Assembly (NCBI GenBank): GCA_900073065.1
Contig: FJOG01000001.1
Location: 1,644,439-1,708,438 of the forward strand
Direction of reading: 5' to 3'
Origin: Phialocephala subalpina
Lineage: Eukaryota > Ascomycota > Leotiomycetes > Helotiales > Mollisiaceae
DNA length: 64,000 bases
The translations under genes and the position numbers were made by a program. The notes beneath the pieces are model-generated. The model was not told the origin of the DNA and searched no databases. It saw nothing but the letters and a program-made list of their open reading frames with translations. Positions 48,766-59,819 of this stretch are shown one piece after another (within the stretch, counting starts at the first letter, position 1; every line of letters begins with the position of its first letter).

Positions 48766-49053
48766 ACACTCCTCAAGAAGGATCGTCATTTGGACGCGAA
48801 ATGGAACCTCTTGCCCTTATCAGCTGCAGTAGAACTTTGCGGAAGAAGTCCTCCTAGGACATGGCATTTCAGGTTTGATGGGGTTCCATGACGGTGAAAA
48901 GTTCAAAGCTCACTTCCAAGTTTGTGGCAGAGTTCATCTTCACAGAGTTTGTTGAGCCCGCCCGTGGTCTTCATAAAAGAGTTGAATCTCCCTCCTATCC
49001 TGATTTTTTCTCATCCTTAAAACACATTCAATTATCAACCTTCACCCGCCAAC

Positions 49054-49780
49054 ATGTTTGGCCGTACCAAGAACACATCCACCCGAACTGGGGCAGGAAC
49101 CGCGTCCGGAGTCGCAGGATCTCCCCGCCAAACCAAATCCCATCAACTCATCCAACACCTCCTCCGACTCCTCCAATTCCTCTCCGCCACCACCTCACTC
49201 ATCCTCTTCTCCCTCCACCTCGCAAAAATCCTCCGCCTAGTCCACAAAGCCTCCCGCTCCAACAGTGCCGTTGAAGGCATAATCGCAGCTGCCGTTCTAT
49301 ACACATTGGTCGCCATGGCACTCACTTCCGCTCTGAAGGCAGGCGGTAGCAACGTGCTTCGCATGCTACTCATTATCTTCGACATTCTATTCGTCGCGGC
49401 TTTCATTGTTGTTGCTGTTTTGACGAGCCCGAAGAGGCATGGGTCGAGTGGACCTTGTGGAAACACAAGCAATAACGATGCGAATGGCTTCCTCAATCGC
49501 CATGTCCCTAGTGATATCAATTGCAGATTACCGTGGGGGACATTCATCTTGGCTATTCTCAGCACGTAAGTGAAGATACTTCTTGCACTTCTTTGATGCA
49601 CTAACTTATCTTCGCAGTCTTTTGCATGCGATCACTGCTGCGTTCCATGCTGCTAAAGATCATCGACGCACCAAGCGCAATGATCGTGTTGTTGAAGAGA
49701 AGGCTTATCCTGGTGGACGTGATGAATTCATTGATGATAACGCAGCTGGGTATGTTGGTAGCCGTGAAACACGAGTCTAG
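49054..49780 (+). CDS. four-helix membrane protein (MARVEL-like)
   Basis: Exons 49054-49565 and 49618-49780 give 224 residues. Four hydrophobic helices are visible: about 31-57 (LIQHLLRLLQFLSATTSLILF), 70-92 (SAVEGIIAAAVLYTLVAMAL), 100-125 (VLRMLLIIFDILFVAAFIVVAVL) and 158-180 (LPWGTFILAILSTLLHAITAAF, joined across the intron). A Cys-containing polar loop lies between helices 3 and 4 (GPCG, NCRLPW), and the C-terminal tail is charged. Helix spacing, the conserved-type LPWGTF before helix 4 and size fit fungal MARVEL-domain proteins of the plasma membrane or secretory vesicles; no specific role can be given. Confidence 0.8.
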
Positions 49781-51001
49781 ATTGATATTGGAGGTGAGAT
49801 GCCGATGTTGTTTGGGCGTAACAGAGCAACTTTGCTCGGAAGCTGATGGAGAATGTTGCAGCTACGCAGAACTTTCTGGTGAGAAGGAGAGCGGAGAACC
49901 TACCTCATCAAAGAGTGAGATGTGAATATTTGGATGGGTAAGATATGCTTCACTTAGAAACCGAAGTTTTCCAGGGAAGGAGATTTTACCTTGGCAGTTT
50001 GGTCATTGTTCCAGCAGACGAGGGACATGGTAACACGTTCGAGGTATTATCTTGTATAATGCAGATTATGCTTATGATCACAGTCGTCTCGGTTGCACTT
50101 CTAATGTCTCCCACTTCGTTTGCTCCCCAAAATTCTTCAGTTCTTGTATCCTCTCGAGTCTTTCCTTTTCCTCTCGTATCCTATCTATTCAGTTGGCGTT
50201 CCTTCTCCTCGTTATTTTGTCTGGATCTAGTAATCTTACCTCACGTTCAATATCTACCTCTTCATGGTACGTCAATGGATTGTTTGCTTGGGATCGTCAG
50301 GGCAAGCGTGCTAAACTCTCAAGTTTAGCTGTCGAAAGTTTTCTTGAGACCCGTTAATATTCCTCGTTCAAACCCGAAGCTGTGATATTCCGACCTGCAT
50401 GTTGCTCCCCGAAAGCAGCCTACCTACCTACCCTTGATCTTAGGAGGTAGCGTATGCGTCAGTACGTACACTTTTCCTTTTTGAATCTTGTTCTGTCGCT
50501 CTAAATATGCCTCAAGTCTTAGTAGTTCAAGCTCCTGCTATAGATCAGTGCAGAACGCGTTCTTGTGTATCCGAGTTCAGCAGCAGAAGTAGTTTAATAT
50601 TGACGAAGGCACTGTTCAGCTCTCCACTCAGCGATGGCATGCTGTATGTAAAAGAAAGGCATTCACTTCGAATGAAAGCAGGGCGCTGAAGCTTGTACTG
50701 TGAGCAAAAGAAATGGTTGAGCTTGCTGCAGGAAGAGATTGCCTGGCTTTGATGTGCCGCGATTCCTGACTGGGCAGCGAAGAACAGGTGCATATTGGTG
50801 GCATAGGCATCACGAGCCATTCCGCGCGGGCGCACTCGGTGAGCAGATATCCGTTCAGCTGTCACCAGCTTTGCGTTCGCTTACAGGGGACTTTAGTGAG
50901 GTCACGTGCCGAACGCAAAGCGGTGGCAGCGCAACGGATCTCGTTGCAAGAAAAAACTTCGTGAAAGCTTTAATGCGATGATCTGATGGCGCAGCTTCCT
51001 A
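49781..51001. other. intergenic region, no gene recognised
   Basis: 1.2 kb between the MARVEL-like gene and the MITE-like element. A CCTACCTACCTACC run lies near 50421. Short ORFs only. Confidence 0.5.
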
Positions 51002-51274
51002 ACGAGCCTGGGATCAAAAGTCTGTGCTTTTTAGGGCTTCTCGCTAACAAATGAGCGCTGAAGCAAAATCTCGACTTTTAAACTAAAAAATAGATTCTTT
51101 AAGTAAATTGCGAAGATATACTTTGACTTCGTTTAAATATAGAGCCACGAGTTAAAATAATTCTCATTTGTAGTTGTTTTAAATTTTTAAAGTGGTAGCG
51201 TCGACTTTGATGTTCCTCGCGAAAAAGGGAGCCTGAAACCAGCCTGAAAAGCAGACTTTTGATCCCAGGCTCGT
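51002..51274. mobile_element. MITE-like element with terminal inverted repeats
   Basis: The 273-bp segment begins ACGAGCCTGGGATCAAAAGT and ends with the exact reverse complement of that string. Complementarity continues inward with single mismatches to about 33 bp. The interior is AT-rich and non-coding, so it would depend on a transposase supplied elsewhere. A target-site duplication is not clear; TA-like bases occur at both borders but not symmetrically. It lies about 500 bp before the decayed HET gene. Confidence 0.8.
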
Positions 51275-51772
51275 AAGCTCTGCCATCATGCTCCGGGCGT
51301 ACAATACTCGCTTTCTGCTCTATGGGGCCTCCGGCACTCTTAGCAATTTAAAGTGCTTGGCAAAGTACAAAAAATTACTAGCTTTCAACCTCTAGGCCTT
51401 CGACTTACAGGATTCACACATCCTTCTTGCACCTTCCTTTGGCATACTCGTCCAAGGCTTGTGCGCTCTTTGCTGCTAGGCCTCGCCATTGCAGCCATGG
51501 ATGACCCATCAGAAGCATACGTAGGTGTTACTATCGCATGCTTTATATGTCTGAGATCTGACTGACCGGATGAAGCGTGCAATAGGGACTGAGGAAGGAT
51601 ACGTCAACTGCTCTGAGATGGACTGTGCAGATACATGGCGCTACTGGGAGGCCGTCGGGGAGTCTCGAGGCGTCGATAAGAGCACAACGAATACTATAAA
51701 AGCTACCCCAGGAGAGTATTTTCCTCCAGTAGCACAGGAAGTTCCCTGCCGACTCTACCCAGCTCGGAACTA
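51275..51772. other. region between MITE and HET pseudogene
   Basis: About 500 bp with short open frames (51353-51565, 51570-51776) that may be decayed upstream sequence of the HET gene, but no motif proves it. Confidence 0.4.
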
Positions 51773-53947
51773 TTGAAAGGATATACGAAGCATAGAACAG
51801 AGGATGGACAGAGCCACTACCCCGACAGCCTTGTACCGAAGCTAAAGGCTCACGATACAGCGCTTACGCCACCCAGTGCCAACTCCTACCTTCCTTCTAC
51901 CAACAAACGCAACACTCCAAACCGACTCGACTCATACGTACGTCTGACACCCTTCTTACCATACCTTGATAAGAGGAATGAGCACCTTCAAGATCTTGAA
52001 TACACCTTCAACAAGCCGGACGACAAATGGATTGATCTTGAAGTGATCAAAAATTAGATCAAGCGTTGTGATACCTATCACGCCGATCATTGCCAAGTCC
52101 CTTCAACCATCAAAACCACGATATCATCAAAGAGGCCACTTTAGGTCATTGATGTTCATCGTTCTTGTCTAGTCGCAGCAGAGCATGTTCCTCGATACGT
52201 GACTCTCAGTTACGTATGGAGTCGTTCCGAGGCTGCTAGTACGACATTAGCAAACTTAAGTGTCCTTCAAGAAAAGGGAGCACTCACAAATTAGCTTGTT
52301 GTACTGCCCCGGACAGTCACGCATGCGATCTGCTTGACTCGAATGTTAGGAGAGGACACAACGACGAGAGTATGAAATCGGCTCAGATAAATCAATGGCT
52401 ACTATTTACGCAAATTCCTATTTTACCATTGTCGCTGCGTAAGGAGATGATGTCGATTCAGGGCTGCTGGGGATCTCCTCTGTCGACACTTCTCCGCGCC
52501 AGTTGCTACAGCCGAAGTATTTGGAAAACTCAATGCGGACGGACACAGAGGGGACAGTTGTCGCTTTTGATTCGCCCTCGGCAATCCTTTCGAGATCATT
52601 GAGATATGAAAATCATTACCATGCGCTCTCAACCCAAGCTTTCGGACTCATGCGTACCAGTTGGTATAATCGAGGTTGGACGTTTCAAGAGCATCTATTT
52701 TCGCGCCGCAAGATAGTCTTCCACGACCACACGATAAATTGGGAGTGTTATTGCAGCACCTTGTACGAGAACCAAGGAATGTTAGACCACAGCGCCTACC
52801 TCCCCTATAACAAGAAGCCTCTGAATAACGGAACTGGTTTTGACACCACTGCTTAGCCTTACTTTTACCGCTATGCTCGCCTCGTATCCTTATACAATCA
52901 GCGCTTGCGTACATATCCGGAGGATATCCTCGATGCATTTGCAGGATTGACCTCAGTCCTTAATCTCACATTCGATAGGGGATTCATTTGCGGACTTCCT
53001 CAGATGTTCTTCGATTCTGCCCTTTTGTAGCAGCCATGGCGGCCCTTGGATCGTCGTAGAGCTGTGAGGTCGCCAGGAGGGTTACCTAGCTGGTCTTGGA
53101 TTGGATAGCGTGGCAATTTGCATTCGGAAAATTGGCGTAGCGGCTACGTCTACATGAAAGGAAGTCTAGATGGTGAGGGCCAGGAGAGCGGGGAACCCAT
53201 CACGTGGCGCACGGAGTCTAAAGTTCAATGGTTCTGCTCAAAGCATCTTGAAACACAGAAGTGTCCTATCAAAATCTCTTCAAAAAGGCGCCAAATGAAA
53301 CATATCCACGAAACTGTTGGTCTGCCAGAAGGTCGGAGCTTCCATACTATTGTTGAAGCTACCGGAAGACGAACATATTTTAAGCACAGAGCTCTTAGCT
53401 TTCTGCTCAGAGGATGGAATTATGGACGAGGACCAAGTGACGACAAATACCATCACCCTGAACTCGGAAAGGTGTGTTACCGGCACGTTTCAGACCCTAC
53501 TCAGGAATTCTGGTACCCAATACCACTTTCTGAATTCTTCACGAGCGAGTCAATCCCTTTTCAGCCCTCATTCCTACACGCCCGCATCCGTCGTTGTTCT
53601 CTCAAACTCGGTGCTAAGTTTCAAACCCCCGAGACGTCCGAATGTCTCTCCTGCGATATTGTCGATATGGATGATGTATGGGCTGGTGTTTTGCAACTCA
53701 ACCTCCCCTCCTCATCTGACTTCAATGAAAAGGGAAGCCAATGTTCACTTATTCAATTATCTTTCGGCTTCGTTATCAGGCCACCGAAGCCATAAGCTTT
53801 GATGAATGGTATAGGCCAGATTGTCCGAGAAAGAACGGGATTTACGAATTCTATAACGTGCTTTGGGTTGAAGCGAGCGAAGGGGTCGCGTATCGGAAAA
53901 GCTCTTGGGCGGGTGGTAAAGAATGTTTGGGAAAGGATCTCTATTGA
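51773..53947 (+). pseudogene. decayed HET-domain (heterokaryon incompatibility) gene
   Basis: Conserved HET-protein blocks are readable in order but in changing frames. They are WIDLEVIKN followed by IKRCDTYHADHC, RYVTLSYVWS (52200s), LPRTVTHAICLTRMLG, MATIYANSYFTIVAA, SWYNRGWTFQEHLFSRRKIVF, RTYPEDILDAFAGL, FICGLPQMFFDSALL, LPSWSWIG and the C-terminal FDEW and YEFYNVLWVEASEGVAYRK. In-frame stops interrupt at 52055, 52142, 52292, 52373, 52440, 52854, 53028 and 53106. The segment expected between the LG block and MATIYANS is missing, and a frame change occurs near 53750. Intact HET proteins trigger nonself-recognition cell death after hyphal fusion; this copy cannot make one. Several stops sit where Trp is expected (see findings). 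Confidence 0.85.
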
Positions 53948-54462
53948 GGCCGATGTTACTCTCGGTTGAGCATAGTTCTTAATTTCAGGGTAATAGTTCT
54001 AGCAGTTTATGGATATGGCTGGGAATGTGGGATGTAGGTGGTTAGTTTGGTAGGATTGTAAGTGTCCCGCGAGGTGACCTCAGTATCCCAGCAGTGGAAA
54101 ATGTTGAGCTTCTTGGTCTGATCAGTACCGAAGATACTAGCATGTGGTCTGGATAGACGTCTGTGTCAAGCTATACGAGTCTTGAAATGTCCCGACTGAG
54201 AAGAGGACATGGAGTTGTGTGCGTTCCAAACCTCACAAAATACGTCCCAAGCTTCAGCTCCAAATTTTACAAGCAAAAGTCAAGCCCCAGTTCCTATAAG
54301 AAGAATTGATGCACCAAAAAGACTATCAAATACATTCAGGATAAGACCTGTGAGGCTTGTCCTCTACAAAAGGGGTGGGGTTGTGGTAGCTCGCTTAAGC
54401 CATGCCCCCCTAAATTGGCGAGTTCTCCACCAAACCCCACAAAACTCGGGAGCCAAAAAGGC
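53948..54462. other. intergenic region
   Basis: About 500 bp after the HET pseudogene and before the 5S rRNA terminator. An open frame of 102 codons at 54209-54517 runs into the 5S gene and is not supported. Confidence 0.5.
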
Positions 54463-54469
54463 AAAAAAA
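54463..54469 (-). terminator. RNA polymerase III terminator of 5S gene
   Basis: Seven A on this strand, read as seven T immediately after the 5S 3' end, the standard pol III stop signal. Confidence 0.85.
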
Positions 54470-54470
54470 G

Positions 54471-54589
54471 ACATACAACAGTGGGTATTCGCTGGTGGTC
54501 ACCCACCCAACTACTAATCCACCGATAGACTGCTTGTGTATGGCAGAGCGGACGGGATGCCCAGTTCTCAGTCTTCTATGGTCGTATGT
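54471..54589 (-). rRNA. 5S ribosomal RNA (dispersed copy)
   Basis: Read on the minus strand, the 119-nt segment starts ACATACGACCATAG and ends TGTTGTATGT; these termini pair as helix I. The internal control region is intact (GGCATCCCGTCCGCTC and CCATACACAAGC), and the loop E/helix IV region TTAGTAGTTGGGTGGGTGAC and CAGCGAATACC match fungal 5S. The helix II arms AGACTG and CAGTCT pair. A T7 terminator follows at once. Dispersed single 5S genes are usual in filamentous ascomycetes. It appears functional, although it sits next to a decayed gene. Confidence 0.93.
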
Positions 54590-55183
54590 GCCAGTTTTTG
54601 GTCTATTTAAATATATGGAGGACCGTGTTGAGCGCTGGTCAGGCTTTACCTCATGAGGTTAGCCTTCTCAAGAGAAGGGATGACGTGCCAACTCATCTAA
54701 TTCTTCTTCTTTTTCCAAGGTGAACTGCCCTGGGTGATGCTTTTTCGGCCAATGATAGCAAGTGCTTGAAAATTGCCTCCTTTTCCCAAATAGAGGCCAG
54801 CAGCTCTCTCGATAGCACCACCTGTGCATATTCCACCTTTCATTCACCCCCATTCATGCAGCTGTTCATTGTCTTCGCATCTAAACAGTATATCTTGGAT
54901 CATTGACTCAATTGAATTATACCCGAGTCAAGTAACCACGAGCTTCGCTATCCCAAGTCATCCACTTCTACTACTAGTGCTTCAAGAACAAGTCTCCTCA
55001 ACCACGCATTGTGCCAGCATTCTCAATCCCCCAGCCTTGCCTGGACTTTACCATCCCACTTCCCTTGAACAAAGACGATCAATAGCCGGTGCTATGACAT
55101 TCACCATTCCATGTGGTATCTCAGCCTAGGTCCTCCTCAATTGTGCCATCAAGGCTAAAGGATTAAAAACGCTATATTGTTCT
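54590..55183. other. intergenic region
   Basis: About 590 bp between the 5S gene and the 3' end of the SRR1-like gene. A small perfect hairpin (CCTTCTC/GAGAAGG) occurs near 54664-54679. No gene seen. Confidence 0.5.
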
Positions 55184-56455
55184 CTATATCTCACGGAAGC
55201 CGTTAAGATATTCAATAAAAGTGCGGTCCTCACACCCAGGGTCGTATAATATGGACAGGAATCTATTGACGTCCTTCTCATACTTTTTGTGGTCGTCGGT
55301 CTTCCCTCGTACCCAAGCGAGAAGGTCGTTCTCCATAGATTGTGTACTCTTGTTGAACACTGTGGACATGAAGTTGTAGATAAATCTATGCTGCTCGATC
55401 TGATTGAGCTTCGAGTACCCAGCGTCGTAGGCACGCTTAAACTCTTCGACATCTCCGGAAAATCCGAGTTCGCGAGCAGCATCAAATCGAACTTCGAACC
55501 TCTGTTCATCTGTCCTGATGGGTCTCCACCAGATCTCAAAAGGCGACAATCCCTTCATATTCCCAGGGGCATCAACTAACTTGCCATTGCATCTATCACA
55601 CGGGACGTCTTGATGATTGGTGAACTCGGTGTCGAACATTGCGGGTATTGATGCCTTGTCCTCAGGAATGTTTGGGCTGGCTGTCAAAAACGTAAGCATA
55701 ATGTCCAACCTATCATAGCACTTTGAGATCAAGAAGCACCACACCAACCACTTACCCGTTCTAACAGTCCTCGCGAGATCTTCCCCATTTCCCATGAACA
55801 TTGCAAGTTCTTCGGTTGGCTGGCCTTTTAGACCCCCAAACAAGTGTTCTAGACAAACAAACGCTGAGATGAGGAATGTGTTGGCACCAACGAGCTTGAA
55901 CGCTGCTGGGCTTTCGACAACTTGACACCCGTGATTCAAGAAAAGTGCCTTCATTTCGGGCATCATAAGTGGATCTTGAACATAAATATTGCTCAACAAC
56001 TCTGGATTGGCGACAGCGAGTTGAGCGATAATTTGAGAAAGTACCACGAACTGTTGAACATCCAGGCTCACTCTAGTTGGGCTTGAACCTTCTCCACCAA
56101 TTCCTAGGCAAACAACATTGGAGATGGGACTTTCGTTCCGATCCTCAACGATCCGAGCTATAATGGCTGCAAGCTGGTCCGGATAAGGGGTTGCTAACCA
56201 GGTCTTCTTGAATGTGAGCACGGCTTTCTCCACACGTGATAGTCTTGCGCTCTGAAGACGGTCAGGATCGAGATCTGTGGGTGTTAGGGTTTCCAAAAAC
56301 GGATATGCTGCAGACCGAAATCCGTCCCGAATTGCGGATCCCATGTTGGCGGTGTTCGTGGTACTCGTCAATCTTGCATTTCGTCTAGAATTAAAAACGA
56401 ATCGAAATGATTTGAAGAGTAAGAAGAAAATCAGGGCAAGAATTACTGCTAACAT
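55184..56455 (-). CDS. SRR1-like domain protein with N-terminal membrane helix
   Basis: An open frame of 423 codons contains a likely 75-nt intron (55755-55681, GTAAGT donor, ACAG acceptor). As a multiple of three it stays open; splicing gives 398 residues and reads RTASPNIPED. The N-terminus is a membrane anchor (MLAVILALIFFLLF). The core has the SRR1 signature order: VVCLGIGGEGSSPTRVSLDVQQFVVLSQI, then IYVQDPLMMPEMKALFLNHGCQVVE. The C-terminal third (DEQRFEVRFDAARELGFSGD, helical, charged) is not recognised. SRR1-like proteins are poorly characterised; plant SRR1 acts in light and clock signalling and the yeast relative BER1 in microtubule-related processes, so no function is assigned here. 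Confidence 0.75.
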   Translation of the reverse strand: MLAVILALIFFLLFKSFRFVFNSRRNARLTSTTNTANMGSAIRDGFRSAAYPFLETLTPTDLDPDRLQSARLSRVEKAVLTFKKTWLATPYPDQLAAIIARIVEDRNESPISNVVCLGIGGEGSSPTRVSLDVQQFVVLSQIIAQLAVANPELLSNIYVQDPLMMPEMKALFLNHGCQVVESPAAFKLVGANTFLISAFVCLEHLFGGLKGQPTEELAMFMGNGEDLARTVRTGKWLVWCFLISKCYDRLDIMLTFLTASPNIPEDKASIPAMFDTEFTNHQDVPCDRCNGKLVDAPGNMKGLSPFEIWWRPIRTDEQRFEVRFDAARELGFSGDVEEFKRAYDAGYSKLNQIEQHRFIYNFMSTVFNKSTQSMENDLLAWVRGKTDDHKKYEKDVNRFLSILYDPGCEDRTFIEYLNGFREI

Positions 56456-58493
56456 TTCTCAAAATTGAAGTCTCTATGAATTGCGCAAATATAGAATAGT
56501 TTTGCTTATGCTATATCAGCTACCTCGGTGGGAGATAACGTTGCGTATTATGTTCTCAACAAAGACTTTCAAGCAACGCAGGCGACACCCACAATGTACT
56601 GCAAGTGAAAGGACATTGGACTGAAGAAACAAAGCCTTAGTTGCATGCAAACAATATCAACAATGCGATATGACCGAAGAGAGATCGATCCGAAGCGACA
56701 AAGAAAAGGGAGCGTGTCGATTGGGTTGACTAAATGCGGAGATGCACCACGGGATATGGAACTTTGTGAAATACCCCAACGTCAACAAGCTTGATTTTCC
56801 AGCAATATGAGGAACGATCACAATTAATACACGCGCATAGTCTTGTGTAGTGATACTCCAATGGGCCGTCCCTCAGCTCTCATGACGTTGGTGAGTGTGC
56901 CTCAATCGAGCGTTGGTTCTTACACGAATTCTGGCACACTCAGGCGATATAACTGTCGATCATAGATCTGGACATGCTACTACTCCGGCGTAAGTTTGTT
57001 CGATCTTAAATATGCCAACAAACGTGTGAGCAGGTCAGCGTTGGTTGCCATGTCGTTGTTCCATTCGAGAATTCCAGGAGAGACGGGTTTCGAGCCTCAA
57101 TCTTGAGATGCTCACACAAGATGTCTCATTTGGAAGACTGTTGAAATACTTTGAGCAGGATATGAGCTTCAAGATGTGCTCTGGAACCCAAGATAGAAGT
57201 ATTTATAACTTGCATGGAACTTCTAAGGCAAGAATGAACTGCTTCCGTGGACCGTAGCCAAAGGCATAGGTTGTAGCATTGTCGAGGTCGGACGCGCGGT
57301 CTCGCATAAAAATGGGAAGGACAGTGAGAACATACATATCTCGAAGATGAGCGGCTCCGCTCCATGAGAAGGGTTCCTTCTCCCAGTATCATGGTCGAAG
57401 AGGATCGACAGCTCAAGAAGAGAATAATCGAGCCAAAACAGCAAGACTCAAGAGACAACACACACTTGACATAACGCAGCTTGAATGGGATTTCGAACCA
57501 AAATTATCCACTGTGGTTTTGCCTCACTCGAGCATCAGTTGAATCCTTCGAAATTCCTCTTAGAATGTCACACCTGAGGATAGGAACACCCTTGCCACCA
57601 AAAAATGCGGGGTGCATCGTCATTGCAAAAAGGTCCAGACTTCACCCGAACAACAACTCTTCCTCAGATCAATTCCCGTGAAAACCGCGAACACGACGAA
57701 ATATTTGTTCGATTTCTCATGCTGAACCATTCCTCAGCAAAGCTCTGTAATCAAATACAAAACCACACGTGCCAAATTTCCTAAACTTGTCAAGATCGCC
57801 ACGACCCTTTCTTTATCAAGGGAAAGATCCCCACGATCGCACTAAGAAACAGCAACCTCTATTCGTCGTTATAGACTTGCTTTGACACTTTGGACGAGTG
57901 GCATGTTCCCTGACTATCTCCTGCTGCAATTGGTCTGATAGCAAGAACGATACTGATGCGTACTCGTAGTCTTGCAAGGACCTGTGAGGTGTGGAGGGGC
58001 ACACAAGCTCGAGGACTTGACAAGTGAGCGTGAGTTGATTGGTTCTTTTTGTGGAGCTGGAAGTTTGATTGATGATTTGATTTTGGAGAGAACAGACGAG
58101 GCAGAACAAGTATTTTGGTTGGATGGAAAGTTCGGGAGGAGTTTCAGGAAATGGATGCTGGTTGGAGGATTGGGAAGGGTCATGCCACAAGGGCGGGGTA
58201 GAAGCACGTACAGGGCTGAGTGGGCTTTGCGATTGCGCGAGACGCTGCGAGAGAGCCGATGGGTGGATGAAGTCATTATTAATGCTTTTTATGGTTCGCT
58301 GGTTGGAAGCTTGCGAGTCCTGGGCTTGATGAGCATGGGATGTATGCAGTACCCTGCTGGAGGTATATCACTGGCAGCTCCCCTCTCTTGTCCCTTTTTA
58401 TCTAAACTACTTTTGCTTTCAGAACATCATCCAAATTATTTGATCTCTAAACTATACCATTATCCTTATTAACTCTCATCCTATATCTTCAAG
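56456..58493. other. 2-kb gene-poor region
   Basis: Open frames on opposite strands overlap at about 57816-58472, up to 166 codons, but neither has domain, leader or splice support. The last 100 bp before 58494 are pyrimidine-rich, like a promoter. Confidence 0.5.
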
Positions 58494-58865
58494 ATGAGTT
58501 CAGGAAGAACCACAGCAGTGACGGGAGGTTCAGGGACTCAGAGCACACCTGCAAACAACATTGGTGGCGAGCGAAGAGTACGTTCCTCCCCTTTCTACGA
58601 GGGAACCCCGCCAAAGATGTTGAAAGCTGACACTACAGCACAGGGTTCCTCTTCATCGGGCATGTTTTCTGGCCTCATGAACCAGAAGCGCAACAGCACA
58701 GATGCGGCAGCAAATGCCAGACGACAGAGTTTCAATGAGATGCAGCCTACCACTGGCTTCGTCGGCAAAATGTGGCACAAGTAAGTTTAATAGTTTTGAG
58801 ATGTCTGCCAGGACACTGCTGACAATGCACTCAACAGCTTCACCAAGGGTTCTTCTCCCAAGTGA
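58494..58865 (+). CDS. small Ser/Thr/Gly-rich protein with C-terminal VGKMWHNF motif
   Basis: Exons 58494-58780 and 58838-58865 give 104 residues. The protein is low-complexity and polar without a leader or membrane helix. The C-terminus reads TTGFVGKMWHNFTKGSSPK, with the 57-nt intron inside the Asn codon after WH. The next gene has a comparable end (AVGKMFNNL), suggesting two relatives side by side. Clean splicing and codon pattern support a real gene, but the family is not one I can name. Confidence 0.7.
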
Positions 58866-59462
58866 GAAGGTTGTCGACTCGACAAGACAGAATAAAAATT
58901 TCGGTCCGAGATTATATTAGCATACCGGAGTAGGCGATTGGGATACCTCAGATATTGTTAGGCATGATTATTTGGGTCTCTTTTATGAGCACCGGGATGG
59001 CTGGTGTTTGGTGTTTCCTCAACCAATTGTATTATACTACCATATTACATGAATGAACTCAACATCAACATTTACCGTATTATCTTCGATTCTCTCAAAT
59101 GAACAAACATGTGAAAAAAAGTAAAGTGTCAAAATGCTTGTCGACGATCCCAAGACAGAACCACTAATGTAGTGTATATCTTGAGCCTTTCTGACGCCGG
59201 TACCTCGATCTAGAAGACCCCTTCATGACGTCTACCCTCTGACACAGCCGAACCGAACTCCTTCAGACACCGTTCCAAACAGACTTGATGCTTATGTAAA
59301 GTACATGGCTTGAGTGGTAACTCAAATCACTAAGATCTTAGAAATGGTTACGTTGAACGGAACCTCGTAGTCGTATTTTGCCTCAACCATATTTGTAGGA
59401 AGGGTCTTGAATCTGCTTATAAGATACTTCTTCTGAAAACAAATCATACCAAAACAAGAACA
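58866..59462. other. intergenic between the two VGKM genes
   Basis: About 600 bp; 3' flank of the first and promoter of the second small gene. Nothing else recognised. Confidence 0.6.
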
Positions 59463-59819
59463 ATGTCAGACTCAACACCAGCACAAGAACAGAAGAAAGG
59501 AGACACCACCAGTGTCCTCGGTGGTCTTCTCTCAGGCAAGACCCCTGGAGTGCGGAATATTGAAGCCGCGTACAGTCGAGCAGGAGCCTCAAATCACCAC
59601 ACACTAGGATCTGCAACGAAGTTGGGCTCGCAGGACCAGGTTGGTACCAGTGAAGCTCAAGGAGTTGGAAGCCAGAAGTTTGCAGATGGGATCAGTGATC
59701 AGAGACGAGAGGTATGTTGATGCTGAGAGAGGAAGAAGGGCTGTGTTGACACAAAGCAGCCTTCGGCGGTCGGGAAGATGTTCAACAACCTCATAAATGG
59801 AACGGATAATACGAAGTAA
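59463..59819 (+). CDS. small polar protein with C-terminal VGKMFNNL motif
   Basis: Exons 59463-59711 and 59760-59819 give 102 residues. Without splicing the frame ends four codons into the intron; splicing (GTATGT donor, CAG acceptor) adds PSAVGKMFNNLINGTDNTK. Upstream it is Gly/Ser/Gln-rich (TTSVLGGLLSGKTPGVRNIEAAYSRAG). Same length, same strand, same late intron and similar tail as the preceding gene. Unknown function. Confidence 0.68.

Larger units (their letters stand above)
45827..49053. other. 3.2-kb gene-poor region
   Basis: No supported gene. Short ORFs on both strands (for example 46444-46937 and 47491-47915) have no domain, leader or splice logic. Includes the MFS promoter, a 9-bp tandem repeat and a long imperfect hairpin described separately. 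A tRNA-like B box near 46545 was checked and rejected. Confidence 0.5.

Noticed and set aside
57816..58472. Overlapping ORFs of 124, 120 and 166 codons on opposite strands
   Set aside because: They shadow one another, show no domain or leader, and no splice signals; nothing favours one strand.
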